Below are positions 55,420 through 62,923 of a stretch of 64,000 bases of DNA, piece after piece. The DNA comes from a virus. Position 1 is the stretch's first letter. Each line of letters starts with the position of its first letter. The translations under genes were made by a program, and so were the position numbers. The stretch covers positions 1-64,000 of IMG/VR virus record IMGVR_UViG_3300008262_004787; one strand, written 5' to 3'. The notes under the pieces are model-generated. The model was not told the origin of the DNA, did no database searches, and saw only the letters and a list, made by a program, of their open reading frames with translations.

Positions 55420-55493
55420 TATAATTGCAGTTGTTTAGGAATATTTATTGCGGAAATAATTTCAATTTTATCATCTAATTTAACATGTACCAT
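55419..55493 (-). CDS. Micro-ORF, 24 aa
   Basis: A 24-codon ORF (MVHVKLDDKIEIISAIN...) with AAGGA about 10 nt before its ATG and a TAATG overlap with the sulfotransferase-like gene. It is too short to classify. It may be a leader whose translation opens the next start rather than a functional peptide. Confidence 0.35.
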   Translation of the reverse strand: MVHVKLDDKIEIISAINIPKQLQL

Positions 55494-55530
55494 TATAAAA
55501 TATCCTTATGTCGCTTTGGATGAACCATAA

Positions 55531-56193
55531 TTAATCAGTTAAATAATTTAATGGGTAATTAAATGTAATAAAATCTTCGTGGAACAAATGCTCCGCCAAC
55601 TCAATAAATTCAGGGTCAGTAAAGTCTAGGTTATTCAAAGGATCGGTTTCTATCAAGTCCAATGCTTCAAGTTTACTGATGTCATATGTAAAATTATTTG
55701 TTATCCAGTTATTAAATTCAGATATGTTTTCATATTTAAACACAGTGATTTCCGAACTGCTTGCCCAGAACTTTTGTGTTTTAAAGAATGCACCAATAAA
55801 CCATTCAGATTGCGTATTAAATATTTCACTTAATGTGTTTCCTTTTGGTTGACAATTTCTATTGAAATTTTCATAGAAAAAAGTAACCATATTGTGAATA
55901 GTATCATGTGGAAGCACAAAAGAAATTCGCGGGTCTGTTGCTTTACGTTCAAACATATAACGTAAAGAAGAAATAAATCTATCAACAGGATTTCTAACTA
56001 CTGTGAAGTACTTAACAGAACTATCATTGACTGTTGATAATATACTGTATGATGAATGACCCAGTGGATAAAATTTATTAGCTTTCAATTCACTTGCAAA
56101 TGATTCATCAAATAAACTGTTATATGCTTTCGTACCAGTTCGTGGTATTTTTACATAGCACCACTGGTTACCGTTCGTATCATTTATAATCAT
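55531..56193 (-). CDS. Sulfotransferase family protein
   Basis: A 220-aa protein: W-C-Y-V-K-I-P-R-T-G-T-K-A-Y-N-S (PSB loop K-x-P-R/K-x-G-T/S-x-x) and K-Y-F-T-V-V-R-N-P-V-D-R-F-I-S-S-L-R-Y (3'-PB motif V-R-N-P-x-x-R-x-x-S). These are the two defining PAPS-binding motifs of sulfotransferase_2/3-type enzymes and are intact. It is the best-supported sulfotransferase in the window. It overlaps the nucleotidyltransferase by 4 bp, with APS kinase two genes away. Confidence 0.85.
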   Translation of the reverse strand: MIINDTNGNQWCYVKIPRTGTKAYNSLFDESFASELKANKFYPLGHSSYSILSTVNDSSVKYFTVVRNPVDRFISSLRYMFERKATDPRISFVLPHDTIHNMVTFFYENFNRNCQPKGNTLSEIFNTQSEWFIGAFFKTQKFWASSSEITVFKYENISEFNNWITNNFTYDISKLEALDLIETDPLNNLDFTDPEFIELAEHLFHEDFITFNYPLNYLTD

Positions 56194-56546
56194 ATTCCGA
56201 GTTCCTTACGAATTTGGGTTGCACTAATTGATTCAATTTCATCATCCAACTTAATTTGTTCGACTTTATAACCAACATCACGACCATAGTATACACCAGA
56301 AATATTTGGCAATTGCCAAATGGTATACTTACCTGCGTAATCTTGTTCTAAATCTTCGTGGATTCTAGAAATAACATCTTCGATTGGCAATGGGTCTTTT
56401 TCGGTTGTTCCGTGAGTATCACGAACGCCGATACATACTTGTCCGGCAATAGACAAAATCTTTTCAAATAGAGCACGATGACCTCTGTGCCAGGGTTGAT
56501 ATCTTCCCACCATAAGTCCAGTGGGTGCTTTGGGGTTAAACTGCAT
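56190..56546 (-). CDS. HIGH-motif nucleotidyltransferase (possible sulfate/nucleotide adenylyltransferase)
   Basis: A 118-aa protein: M-V-G-R-Y-Q-P-W-H-R-G-H-R-A-L-F-E-K-I (HxGH motif in a G-R-Y/F-Q-P-x-H-x-G-H context), I-G-V-R-D-T, and S-I-S-A-T-Q-I-R-K (ISxTxIR). The G-R-x-Q-P-x-H-x-G-H form is shared by ATP sulfurylase and NMN adenylyltransferase. Next to APS kinase and sulfotransferases an ATP-sulfurylase-like role is attractive, but the protein is much shorter than known ATP sulfurylases and may adenylylate something else. Start chosen by AGAGGTG before the ATG. Confidence 0.7.
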   Translation of the reverse strand: MQFNPKAPTGLMVGRYQPWHRGHRALFEKILSIAGQVCIGVRDTHGTTEKDPLPIEDVISRIHEDLEQDYAGKYTIWQLPNISGVYYGRDVGYKVEQIKLDDEIESISATQIRKELGI

Positions 56547-57198
56547 GTTCACCTCTGTGTTTTTTCTTTAAGGTTTCACTAATTTTTCTTTTCGTTTCTT
56601 CCGATACATGTTTTGTTTTTCGTTGCCCACTTTTCCATGCATCTTTTTGTTTTTTTCGCATCATTTCTTTATTTTTTGGATTGCTCCAAAATTCTTTAAT
56701 TTTTTCTGATCGTTTTTGTATGGTTTCATCACTCTGTTTTTTTCCAGTTAAACTATCAGATATTTTATTTTTCCAATCTTCGGTTCTTCGTAAATTTGCT
56801 TCTTTTATTTTTTCACGAGTTTCCAGTGAATGTTTGTAATTTTTACTCAATCTACTTTTAGTCACTTTTTCAATATGCTCTTTTGTTTTGTATTTCATAG
56901 CATATGTTAGATTACCAGTTCCAAAACACCCTTCATTCAGCCAATTTGTGTTATGTATTAAATTACATTTCTTTATTAATTTTTGTTCCCACGCAAATGC
57001 TTCTTCTGGGGTATCAAATAGTTTTCTAACCTCTGCTATAAAACTATCCTTACCATATGATTTTATTAAATCTTTTACTATTTTAGAACTTGAAAAATAA
57101 GTAATCCATAAATTTTCTGGATGTGAGTTTTTACCGTATTTTACACCATAGTATCGTTTTCCAGTGGGTATGTGAGTTAATAAATAAGTATAAGCCAT
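56536..57198 (-). CDS. GIY-YIG homing endonuclease with NUMOD3 repeats
   Basis: A 220-aa endonuclease. N-terminal Y-T-Y-L-L-T-H (GIY variant) and R-Y-Y-G-V-K-Y (YIG variant), with W-E-Q-K-L-I-K-K-C-N holding the metal-binding Glu and W-L-N-E-G-C-F-G. The C-terminal half has at least three NUMOD3-type DNA-binding repeats (H-S-L-E-T-R-E-K-I, Q-S-D-E-T-I-Q-K-R, V-S-E-E-T-K-R-K-I). Free-standing like the T4 Seg enzymes. It lies between APS kinase and the nucleotidyltransferase of the sulfation module and is Lys-rich. No intron is evident around it. Confidence 0.9.
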   Translation of the reverse strand: MAYTYLLTHIPTGKRYYGVKYGKNSHPENLWITYFSSSKIVKDLIKSYGKDSFIAEVRKLFDTPEEAFAWEQKLIKKCNLIHNTNWLNEGCFGTGNLTYAMKYKTKEHIEKVTKSRLSKNYKHSLETREKIKEANLRRTEDWKNKISDSLTGKKQSDETIQKRSEKIKEFWSNPKNKEMMRKKQKDAWKSGQRKTKHVSEETKRKISETLKKKHRGEHAV

Positions 57199-57273
57199 GT
57201 GTATCTCCAAAAATACCATATACTTATACTTATCATTAAGCCTCTCAAAAACACCGATTTTTACAAAAAATCA

Positions 57274-57711
57274 TTAACACTGTTGATGCTTTAGAATTAA
57301 ATTGCATATTCTCTGTGCCTCTTCCTCTACGGGATTAAATTGTGTAATACGATCGTTATATTCGTTATCAGTAGGTACTTGCCACACTTTGTTAGTATCT
57401 TCAAACCGACCCTCTGTAATAGTGTCCATCCATACTGCAAAGTGTGGTTCGTAGATAGCACGGAGTTCTGCGGTTGGGGCCACGAAATCAGATACTACAT
57501 ATTGCACCCGACCCTCTTCCAAAATATTATCGGACATGGTTCTCATACGAAGTGCTTGTCGTGCTCGTCCGGCGGGACTAAAATCCCAATCTTCAAATGC
57601 TTTACGGATGGCGTCTGCGTTTAGATGACCTGCGTTTGGAAGTAACTTAACCAACTCTTGTGCTAATGTAGTTTTTCCAGAACCAGGTAAACCAAATAGT
57701 AAAATTCTCAT
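57274..57711 (-). CDS. Adenylylsulfate (APS) kinase-like protein
   Basis: A 145-aa P-loop kinase: G-L-P-G-S-G-K-T (7-14), H-L-N-A-D-A-I-R-K-A-F (D-x-D/x-R-x-x substrate motif), F-S-P-A-G-R-A-R-Q-A-L-R-M (R-x-x-N/A-x-R-R type) and Y-V-V-S-D-F-V-A-P-T-A-E-L-R (S-x-I/F-x-P-x-x-x-x-R). This matches CysC; bacterial APS kinases are about 180-200 aa, so it is short. It would turn APS into PAPS, the donor for the sulfotransferases downstream. The gap 57199-57273 holds only a weak hairpin (GATTTTT/AAAAATC at the kinase end) and no clear promoter. Confidence 0.8.
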   Translation of the reverse strand: MRILLFGLPGSGKTTLAQELVKLLPNAGHLNADAIRKAFEDWDFSPAGRARQALRMRTMSDNILEEGRVQYVVSDFVAPTAELRAIYEPHFAVWMDTITEGRFEDTNKVWQVPTDNEYNDRITQFNPVEEEAQRICNLILKHQQC

Positions 57712-58094
57712 GACCCCTCATCTAATTTAATATGTTTCTTTATTTTTGATTGAACAATTTTCGGATTATTTCTAATGTCATTTTCCCATAAACATAAAAA
57801 TTTAAATCCCATCTGCTCAAATTTTTTCTTTCGTTCATTATCACGTTGCCAAATTTCTTCGGCTGTCTTTTTCTTACCTTTATTAAAATAGGAAGAAGTA
57901 TATTGCTGCGGGTTACAGTGCCAAAAGTCACCATAACATTCCACGATATATTTTTTATTTACCAAAAAATCAACGGTGTATCTATCCACCGAAACTTGTT
58001 CTTCAAAAGGAAGATTAAGTCTTGTTAATATTGTAGAAACCGTTTGTTCAATTTTATTACTTGTACACTTAGTTTCTTTTTTCTTACGACTCAT
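57708..58094 (-). CDS. Vsr-like endonuclease
   Basis: A 128-aa protein: N-L-P-F-E-E-Q-V-S-V-D-R-Y-T-V-D-F-L-V (catalytic D in x-x-D-F/Y), V-E-C-Y-G-D-F-W-H-C-N-P and W-Q-R-D-N-E-R-K-K-K-F-E-Q-M-G-F, followed by L-C-L-W-E-N-D-I. This is the very-short-patch-repair/DUF559-type nuclease fold: D-F...G-x-F/W-W-H...R-D...R-x-x-x-L...G-x-x-V/F-x-x-(L/V)-W-E. Could be a nicking repair enzyme or a homing-type nuclease like those free-standing in phages. Coupled by 4-bp overlaps to both neighbours. Confidence 0.78.
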   Translation of the reverse strand: MSRKKKETKCTSNKIEQTVSTILTRLNLPFEEQVSVDRYTVDFLVNKKYIVECYGDFWHCNPQQYTSSYFNKGKKKTAEEIWQRDNERKKKFEQMGFKFLCLWENDIRNNPKIVQSKIKKHIKLDEGS

Positions 58095-58663
58095 AAGTTA
58101 TATTGTGTATTGAAACTCAACGTAATTCTCATATTGGTTTTATTTGGTGGAACGTAATGTTGAACCCAACTTGGAAATAATACTAACTGTCCTGTTTTCG
58201 ACTCCACGTTTTCTATATTAGATGTATACATACCAGGTGCATCTTTTCTTGTATGCTGTACGTCCAACATTCTAAATCCTTCCGTTGCACTTACAAATGT
58301 AATTGGTGCGCTTCCTTCGTCCACATAAGGATAATATGCTCCACTAATTACACTATCATAATGTCTATGAACACCAACAGAACCATTCATACTTAGAATA
58401 TTCATCCAGCTTTCATAAATATAACTGGTGTGAATTCCAATTCTATTTGAGTACTCGTCAATACACTCTTGGAATTTATTGTATAATGGTTTTAGTGCGG
58501 GTATCTTACTTGGGTCTGCGTCACCACGAATTCCATCTACTAAACTATTCGTTGTGTATCCAATATTTTGTAATGCGTGGTTTACATCATCGGTGACGAA
58601 ATCCGATAAATTAAAAATTGCTACTGGTGTGGAAAATAACCATAGAGTATTTATTTCTGTCAT
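58091..58663 (-). CDS. 2OG-Fe(II) oxygenase (TIGR02466-like)
   Basis: A 190-aa protein: W-L-F-S-T-P-V-A at the start, W-M-N-I-L-S-M-N-G-S-V-G-V-H-R-H-Y-D-S (H-x-H...D iron ligands), S-G-A-Y-Y-P-Y, and L-V-L-F-P-S-W-V-Q-H-Y-V-P-P-N-K-T-N-M-R-I-T-L-S-F-N (H and Arg of the facial triad/2OG site). This is the putative 2OG oxygenase family common in cyanophages and marine phages. Substrate unknown. Third clear iron/2OG enzyme in the window. Confidence 0.83.
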   Translation of the reverse strand: MTEINTLWLFSTPVAIFNLSDFVTDDVNHALQNIGYTTNSLVDGIRGDADPSKIPALKPLYNKFQECIDEYSNRIGIHTSYIYESWMNILSMNGSVGVHRHYDSVISGAYYPYVDEGSAPITFVSATEGFRMLDVQHTRKDAPGMYTSNIENVESKTGQLVLFPSWVQHYVPPNKTNMRITLSFNTQYNL

Positions 58664-58672
58664 ATAGATTTC

Positions 58673-59023
58673 TTATGCGGAAAAACTACTTCCACATCCA
58701 CATTTAGCAGTAGCGTTTGGATTTTTAAAGGTAAACCCAGATCCCATCATGTCTATGACATAATGAACCAATGTACCATTTAAGTAAGAGCTGGAAAAGG
58801 GGTCTATGACAATCTTCAACCCATTTTCCTGCTCTACAACAACATCATCCTCTTCTGGATTATCAATGATATTGAAGTTATACTTAAATCCCGAACAACC
58901 ACCAGGTAATACCGAAATACGGAAATATTCACTATTTTCCGCTTCGGAAAACTTTTTCATTTCACCCAATGCCGCGTTGGTGAAGGTAATACTAAAATCA
59001 GCCGCCTGTTGAACCGAATCCAT
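58673..59023 (-). CDS. IscA/ErpA-type Fe-S cluster carrier
   Basis: A 116-aa A-type carrier: F-T-N-A-A-L-G-E-M-K at the start, V-L-P-G-G-C-S-G-F-K-Y (first Cys), and A-K-C-G-C-G-S-S-F (CGC-G-S-S-F, the last two Cys). All three cluster-binding Cys are present. It carries Fe-S clusters to target enzymes; possible clients here are the RecB-type nuclease and other Fe proteins. Two starts are possible (59038 or 59023); the inner ATG has GGGGGAG before it. The start overlaps dUTPase by about 26-40 bp. Confidence 0.9.
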   Translation of the reverse strand: MDSVQQAADFSITFTNAALGEMKKFSEAENSEYFRISVLPGGCSGFKYNFNIIDNPEEDDVVVEQENGLKIVIDPFSSSYLNGTLVHYVIDMMGSGFTFKNPNATAKCGCGSSFSA

Positions 59024-59417
59024 TGCTCCCCCTTCCATCTTCCGATGTGAGTTCAGTAACCTCTTCTACTGCAAAATCCACTGTTGGTATTAAGATTAGT
59101 TGTGCAATCTTGTCACCAATGTAAACTGTCTTAATATCTGGTCCACCGTTGTGTAATGCTACCTGAATTTCACCTGTATATCCGTTATCAATTATACCCG
59201 CTACTACAAATAATTTTTTCTTCGTAGCGATGGAAGAACGATCACGAATAATACCACCATACCCAGCGGGAAATCCTATAGCGATACCGGTCTTTACCAA
59301 TAATGTTTCATCTGGATATATTGAGACTTGTGCATTGGCGTATAAATCATACCCCAAATCTCCAGCGTGTGCTTTTGATGGGAGTATAGCCGTGTCATAT
59401 AATCTTTGTACTTTCAA
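58998..59417 (-). CDS. dut: dUTPase
   Basis: A 139-aa trimeric dUTPase: A-G-D-L-G-Y-D-L-Y (motif 1), I-R-D-R-S-S-I (motif 2 R-S-S), G-I-I-D-N-G-Y-T-G-E-I (motif 3), G-D-K-I-A-Q-L-I (motif 4) and G-R-G-S-N-G-F-G-S-T-G (motif 5, P-loop-like, complete). Makes dUMP for ThyX and prevents uracil incorporation. Motif 5 lies in the overlap with the IscA gene, constraining both frames. Confidence 0.96.
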   Translation of the reverse strand: MKVQRLYDTAILPSKAHAGDLGYDLYANAQVSIYPDETLLVKTGIAIGFPAGYGGIIRDRSSIATKKKLFVVAGIIDNGYTGEIQVALHNGGPDIKTVYIGDKIAQLILIPTVDFAVEEVTELTSEDGRGSNGFGSTGG

Positions 59418-59446
59418 GTTAGTGCTCCTGATATAATTAGTTTTAA

Positions 59447-59725
59447 TTATTTGTCAAATTTACCATTTATAACATCATTAATTAATTCGGTATATCCAGC
59501 TTTTGAATTTGCACCTGTTAACGATACAACATCAATATCATTTTTAAAGATAATAATTGTTGGAACTGATCGAACTTTATACTGCGTTGCCAAATCAGGA
59601 CTTGCATCAACATCAACTGTTTCAAATGTAACTGCTGGCATTTCTTCCTGCAATTGCTTAAAAATAGGAGCAATCATTTTACACGGCGCGCACCACGGTG
59701 CGGTAAATCTCATTACTTTAATCAT
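59447..59725 (-). CDS. Thioredoxin
   Basis: A 92-aa thioredoxin with W11-C-A-P-C15-K, D-V-D-A-S-P-D-L-A and V-R-S-V-P-T-I-I-I-F (cis-Pro). The redox motif is WCAPCK rather than the usual WCGPCK. Slightly short but complete. Sits between the TonB-dependent receptor and dUTPase, in one transcript with the ribonucleotide reductase, whose C-terminal Cys pair it may recycle. Confidence 0.92.
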   Translation of the reverse strand: MIKVMRFTAPWCAPCKMIAPIFKQLQEEMPAVTFETVDVDASPDLATQYKVRSVPTIIIFKNDIDVVSLTGANSKAGYTELINDVINGKFDK

Positions 59726-59734
59726 ATTAACCTC

Positions 59735-62700
59735 TTAAAAATTAATTCGGATACCTGCTTGCATTTGCCAACGTGATAACAAATCATCGTACTGATATGT
59801 TTTTACGGTTGGGTCGAAACTATACGTAGGTGTTCCACCCACTGCGCGTCCAGAACGGTATTGTAACGGATATACGTTTTGGTTATTGAGATTAGGAACG
59901 AAATACGACCTGCCCCACGAATCATTCAGTAAATTACCAATATTCGCTATATCAAATGTATACTGCATTCTACCATGCGTTTCTGTTACACGAACATCTA
60001 CTCTATGGTTCCACGGTGTTCTTCCACCATTACGTTCCGTGTACTGTCCTCGACGACTGTTTAAATATACATCATTTGATATAAACTTGTCAAGGTCTGC
60101 CCAGATTTGTGCTTCCGTTCGTGTATCGGTTTGTCCAGTAGGTCGTGCTGAAGGGACCAATTTAATTTCCGAGGCGTTTCGTGGTACATATAATAAGTCA
60201 TTATGACTGGACCCATCTCCATTCAAATCACCCGAATACACATATGAGAACGGTGAACCAGATGCTCCTGTATACACTGCGGAAATTACGGTATTCTTTT
60301 TTACATTCCACGAGGCGTTAGACACGATTCTATGACGAACATCATAGTTGGACCATGTTAATTCATATTCATTAGCTTTCACTAATTGATTATATTCTAC
60401 GTGCGATTGAAATGAGTTACGTTGACCATTGGCCAAATCCTTTGCTTGACCATAGCTATACGCTGTCATCATATCCAACCGATTCCACTTTTTACTAAGA
60501 TTTGCTGTTAAATTATACCGATATCCTAGATTGGTATTTTGTAATGCAAACACCGATGTGTAGGGATTTGTTGCCGTTGTGGACAATCGCGTTGAGGTGT
60601 ATACAGGACGAGTATCAGCTCCTCCCAAATTACCCGCAGCTCCAGGTAATCCCACATTGGTGAATAAAATATCATTCAATGTTTTTGTATAGGTTCCATC
60701 TAACACCAACAATGCATCACCAGGAAGTTTAATATCCAATGCCAAATTTCCACGTACCATTTGTGGTTGTACATATTTGTCCGTGATGATGTTCATTTCA
60801 TAGTTGGTTGTACTACTCACGGAACGTTGACGTAGTGGGTCAACAATTAAAGGAACTGTGGTTGTTGGTCGGGCATCCACATTTCCTACCACCAAACCAT
60901 TATGAATGAAGGGGTAAGCAAACCATGCGAATGGCATACGTCCTTGGAACAATCCTGCACCACCACGAACAGTAACTTTATTTGTTTCCCAAATGAATCC
61001 CGCACGAGGCGCAATCATTAATGACGTACCATAATTGTTAGTAAACTTGGTATATGGTTGTGTCCCGTCCGTTAATGTTAGATTGGTAAACTCTGTCGCC
61101 TGTGTTGGTGTATCAATGATGTTCCAATCCGCACGAATGCCCAGACTTACTTTCAATCTGTCGGTTAGTGTAATTTCATCTTGCAGATACACGCTTGGTA
61201 CTGCGATATTGAAATTCGCTCCAGGATTATTCAATACATAATCTAAACTGTTATCCGTTAAATCAAAAGTGGAACGAATACGATTAGGTCTGTTAGCAAA
61301 GAATGATGCAATGTTTGAATATTGCCAACGTCCCGCATATCCATTCACGAATGTGTACTGGACATTATAGAATTCATTGTGTGTACCCAAAGTAACTGTA
61401 TGATTGTTCTTGGACCAGATTAAATTATCTGTGAGTTCAAACGTGCTAGTTCGGGTACGATACACCACGCCTTCACGATCTGCGCCAGCATTAATTTGTC
61501 CAAATTGAATATCTTGGATTTCAATCTGTGGTGCGTATTCTGAACCGTAAGGGTCACGATGGTCATTTACCAACGAATATCCTGCTAGTAAACTATTGGA
61601 CACACCCACACCTAATTGTGATTTCAACTCTGCTACTGTGCTCAATGTTCTACTGATGTGATTGAAATCTTGTGAGGCAAGTTTATTTAATGCTTGACCA
61701 CGTTCTAAATTACCTGCCGATGCATTAACAAAATTACTTCGAACTGTGAGAATGGAATTACCAACGTTCCAATCTAACCGCCCGAAGTATTTTTCACTAT
61801 TTGCCTGAATGTTGTATGCTCCAATCGTACCAGGATCAAAGTTTGATATACCTGATTTTGCTGCAAATGAAATTAAACTATCTTGAATTTGTTGTGCAAT
61901 TTCTTTACTTAACAATGCACCTTGACTTCCTGGTGCGAATAGCACAGGGTCCGTTCTACGAGAAATTTCCGTATTGAAGAAATAGAACAATTTATCTTTG
62001 ATTACAGGACCACCAATACGACCGCCGAATTGATATTCATTGAATGATGATGGAATATCACCCGACAATCCATTTCCCACCAATTGCGGTGCTCTTCCAA
62101 AACTATAAATTGATCCTTCTTGTTTGTTTGTTCCCGAACGAGTCACCGCATTAACACTACCGCCTGTGAAGTTACCAATCTTTACATCATATGGAGCAAT
62201 AGCAACAGACACTTGTTCGATAGCATCTAATGAAATAGGTTGGGTACGTGATAGTGAACCTGGGGTTCCAGTAGGTACAGATGCAGTAGATTGACCAGAT
62301 GACTGACTAAATCCGAATGCATCATTAGATGCTGCACCATCAATAGTTAAGTTGTTATACCGATAATTGGAACCTGCAAATGACACACCATTACCTTGTG
62401 GTGTCATTCTGGTCATATCCTGCAAACTACGACCCAACGTTGGTAATACTTCCAACTTATCTCTATTTAACTGTGCAGTCACCCCATCTTTTCTTGCCTG
62501 CGCCGCTACATCGGAAACAACTTGTACACCCTCTAACTGTACAACAATCTTATCTAAAATAATTTCTTTATTAGTTGTTCTACCCAACTCAACGGAAATA
62601 TCGCCCAAAGACTTTGGACGATATCCCAATGAAGTTATAGAAATAACATAAGGACTTCCTGGTTTCAGGTTAGTAATACTAAACTTACCGTATTCATTTG

Positions 62701-62875
62701 TACGTGTCATCACCTTTTGTGATGTTGGAACAAATGTGACTGTAACCGTTGCATTACTAATAACATTACCAGTATTATCTTTTGTTATACCGCTTAAAGT
62801 TCCACTCGTAACCTGTGCGAAGGATGCGTTGGCGCACAATACTGTCAGCGCAAGAATGCTCTTCAAAAATCTCAT
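59735..62875 (-). CDS. Oar-like TonB-dependent outer-membrane receptor
   Basis: A 1046-aa protein, unbroken. Residues 1-20 are a signal peptide (M-R-F-L-K-S-I-L...A-S-F-A). About 25-110 form a carboxypeptidase-regulatory-like (CarbD) domain (G-T-L-S-G-I-T-K-D, K-F-S-I-T-N-L-K-P-G, Y-V-I-S-I-T-S-L-G-Y). Residues about 120-240 are the plug (L-P-T-L-G-R-S-L-Q-D-M, Y-N-N-L-T-I-D-G-A, F-T-G-G-S-V-N-A-V-T-R-S-G-T-N). The rest is beta-barrel, with C-terminal Phe (R-I-N-F). This is the Oar/SusC-related type seen in Bacteroidota, Myxococcota and Gemmatimonadota. Codon use and AT content look like its phage neighbours. Between RNR and thioredoxin, with its own promoter-like element. A full-size receptor in a phage is exceptional. 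Confidence 0.9.
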   Translation of the reverse strand: MRFLKSILALTVLCANASFAQVTSGTLSGITKDNTGNVISNATVTVTFVPTSQKVMTRTNEYGKFSITNLKPGSPYVISITSLGYRPKSLGDISVELGRTTNKEIILDKIVVQLEGVQVVSDVAAQARKDGVTAQLNRDKLEVLPTLGRSLQDMTRMTPQGNGVSFAGSNYRYNNLTIDGAASNDAFGFSQSSGQSTASVPTGTPGSLSRTQPISLDAIEQVSVAIAPYDVKIGNFTGGSVNAVTRSGTNKQEGSIYSFGRAPQLVGNGLSGDIPSSFNEYQFGGRIGGPVIKDKLFYFFNTEISRRTDPVLFAPGSQGALLSKEIAQQIQDSLISFAAKSGISNFDPGTIGAYNIQANSEKYFGRLDWNVGNSILTVRSNFVNASAGNLERGQALNKLASQDFNHISRTLSTVAELKSQLGVGVSNSLLAGYSLVNDHRDPYGSEYAPQIEIQDIQFGQINAGADREGVVYRTRTSTFELTDNLIWSKNNHTVTLGTHNEFYNVQYTFVNGYAGRWQYSNIASFFANRPNRIRSTFDLTDNSLDYVLNNPGANFNIAVPSVYLQDEITLTDRLKVSLGIRADWNIIDTPTQATEFTNLTLTDGTQPYTKFTNNYGTSLMIAPRAGFIWETNKVTVRGGAGLFQGRMPFAWFAYPFIHNGLVVGNVDARPTTTVPLIVDPLRQRSVSSTTNYEMNIITDKYVQPQMVRGNLALDIKLPGDALLVLDGTYTKTLNDILFTNVGLPGAAGNLGGADTRPVYTSTRLSTTATNPYTSVFALQNTNLGYRYNLTANLSKKWNRLDMMTAYSYGQAKDLANGQRNSFQSHVEYNQLVKANEYELTWSNYDVRHRIVSNASWNVKKNTVISAVYTGASGSPFSYVYSGDLNGDGSSHNDLLYVPRNASEIKLVPSARPTGQTDTRTEAQIWADLDKFISNDVYLNSRRGQYTERNGGRTPWNHRVDVRVTETHGRMQYTFDIANIGNLLNDSWGRSYFVPNLNNQNVYPLQYRSGRAVGGTPTYSFDPTVKTYQYDDLLSRWQMQAGIRINF

Positions 62876-62894
62876 AAATCTCCGATGTATGGGT

Positions 62895-62923
62895 AATATA
62901 ACCCGTTATTGTTTATCAAACAA
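62895..62923 (-). promoter_or_regulatory. Promoter-like element and palindromes before the TonB receptor gene
   Basis: On the minus strand TTGTTT (62918-62923), 17 bp, TATATT (62895-62900), then about 20 nt to the ATG. The -10 sits in a palindrome GGGT-TATATT-ACCC, and TTGTTT-GAT-AAACAA is a second palindrome overlapping the RNR stop codon. The -35 is weak. A good ribosome binding site (GGAG) precedes the ATG. Suggests the receptor can be expressed, and perhaps repressed, on its own. Confidence 0.5.

Noticed and set aside
56190-56546. NMN adenylyltransferase (NadM) of an NAD salvage pathway
   Set aside because: The HxGH context fits NadM too, but no other NAD gene is nearby while APS kinase and sulfotransferases are. 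Left open rather than asserted.
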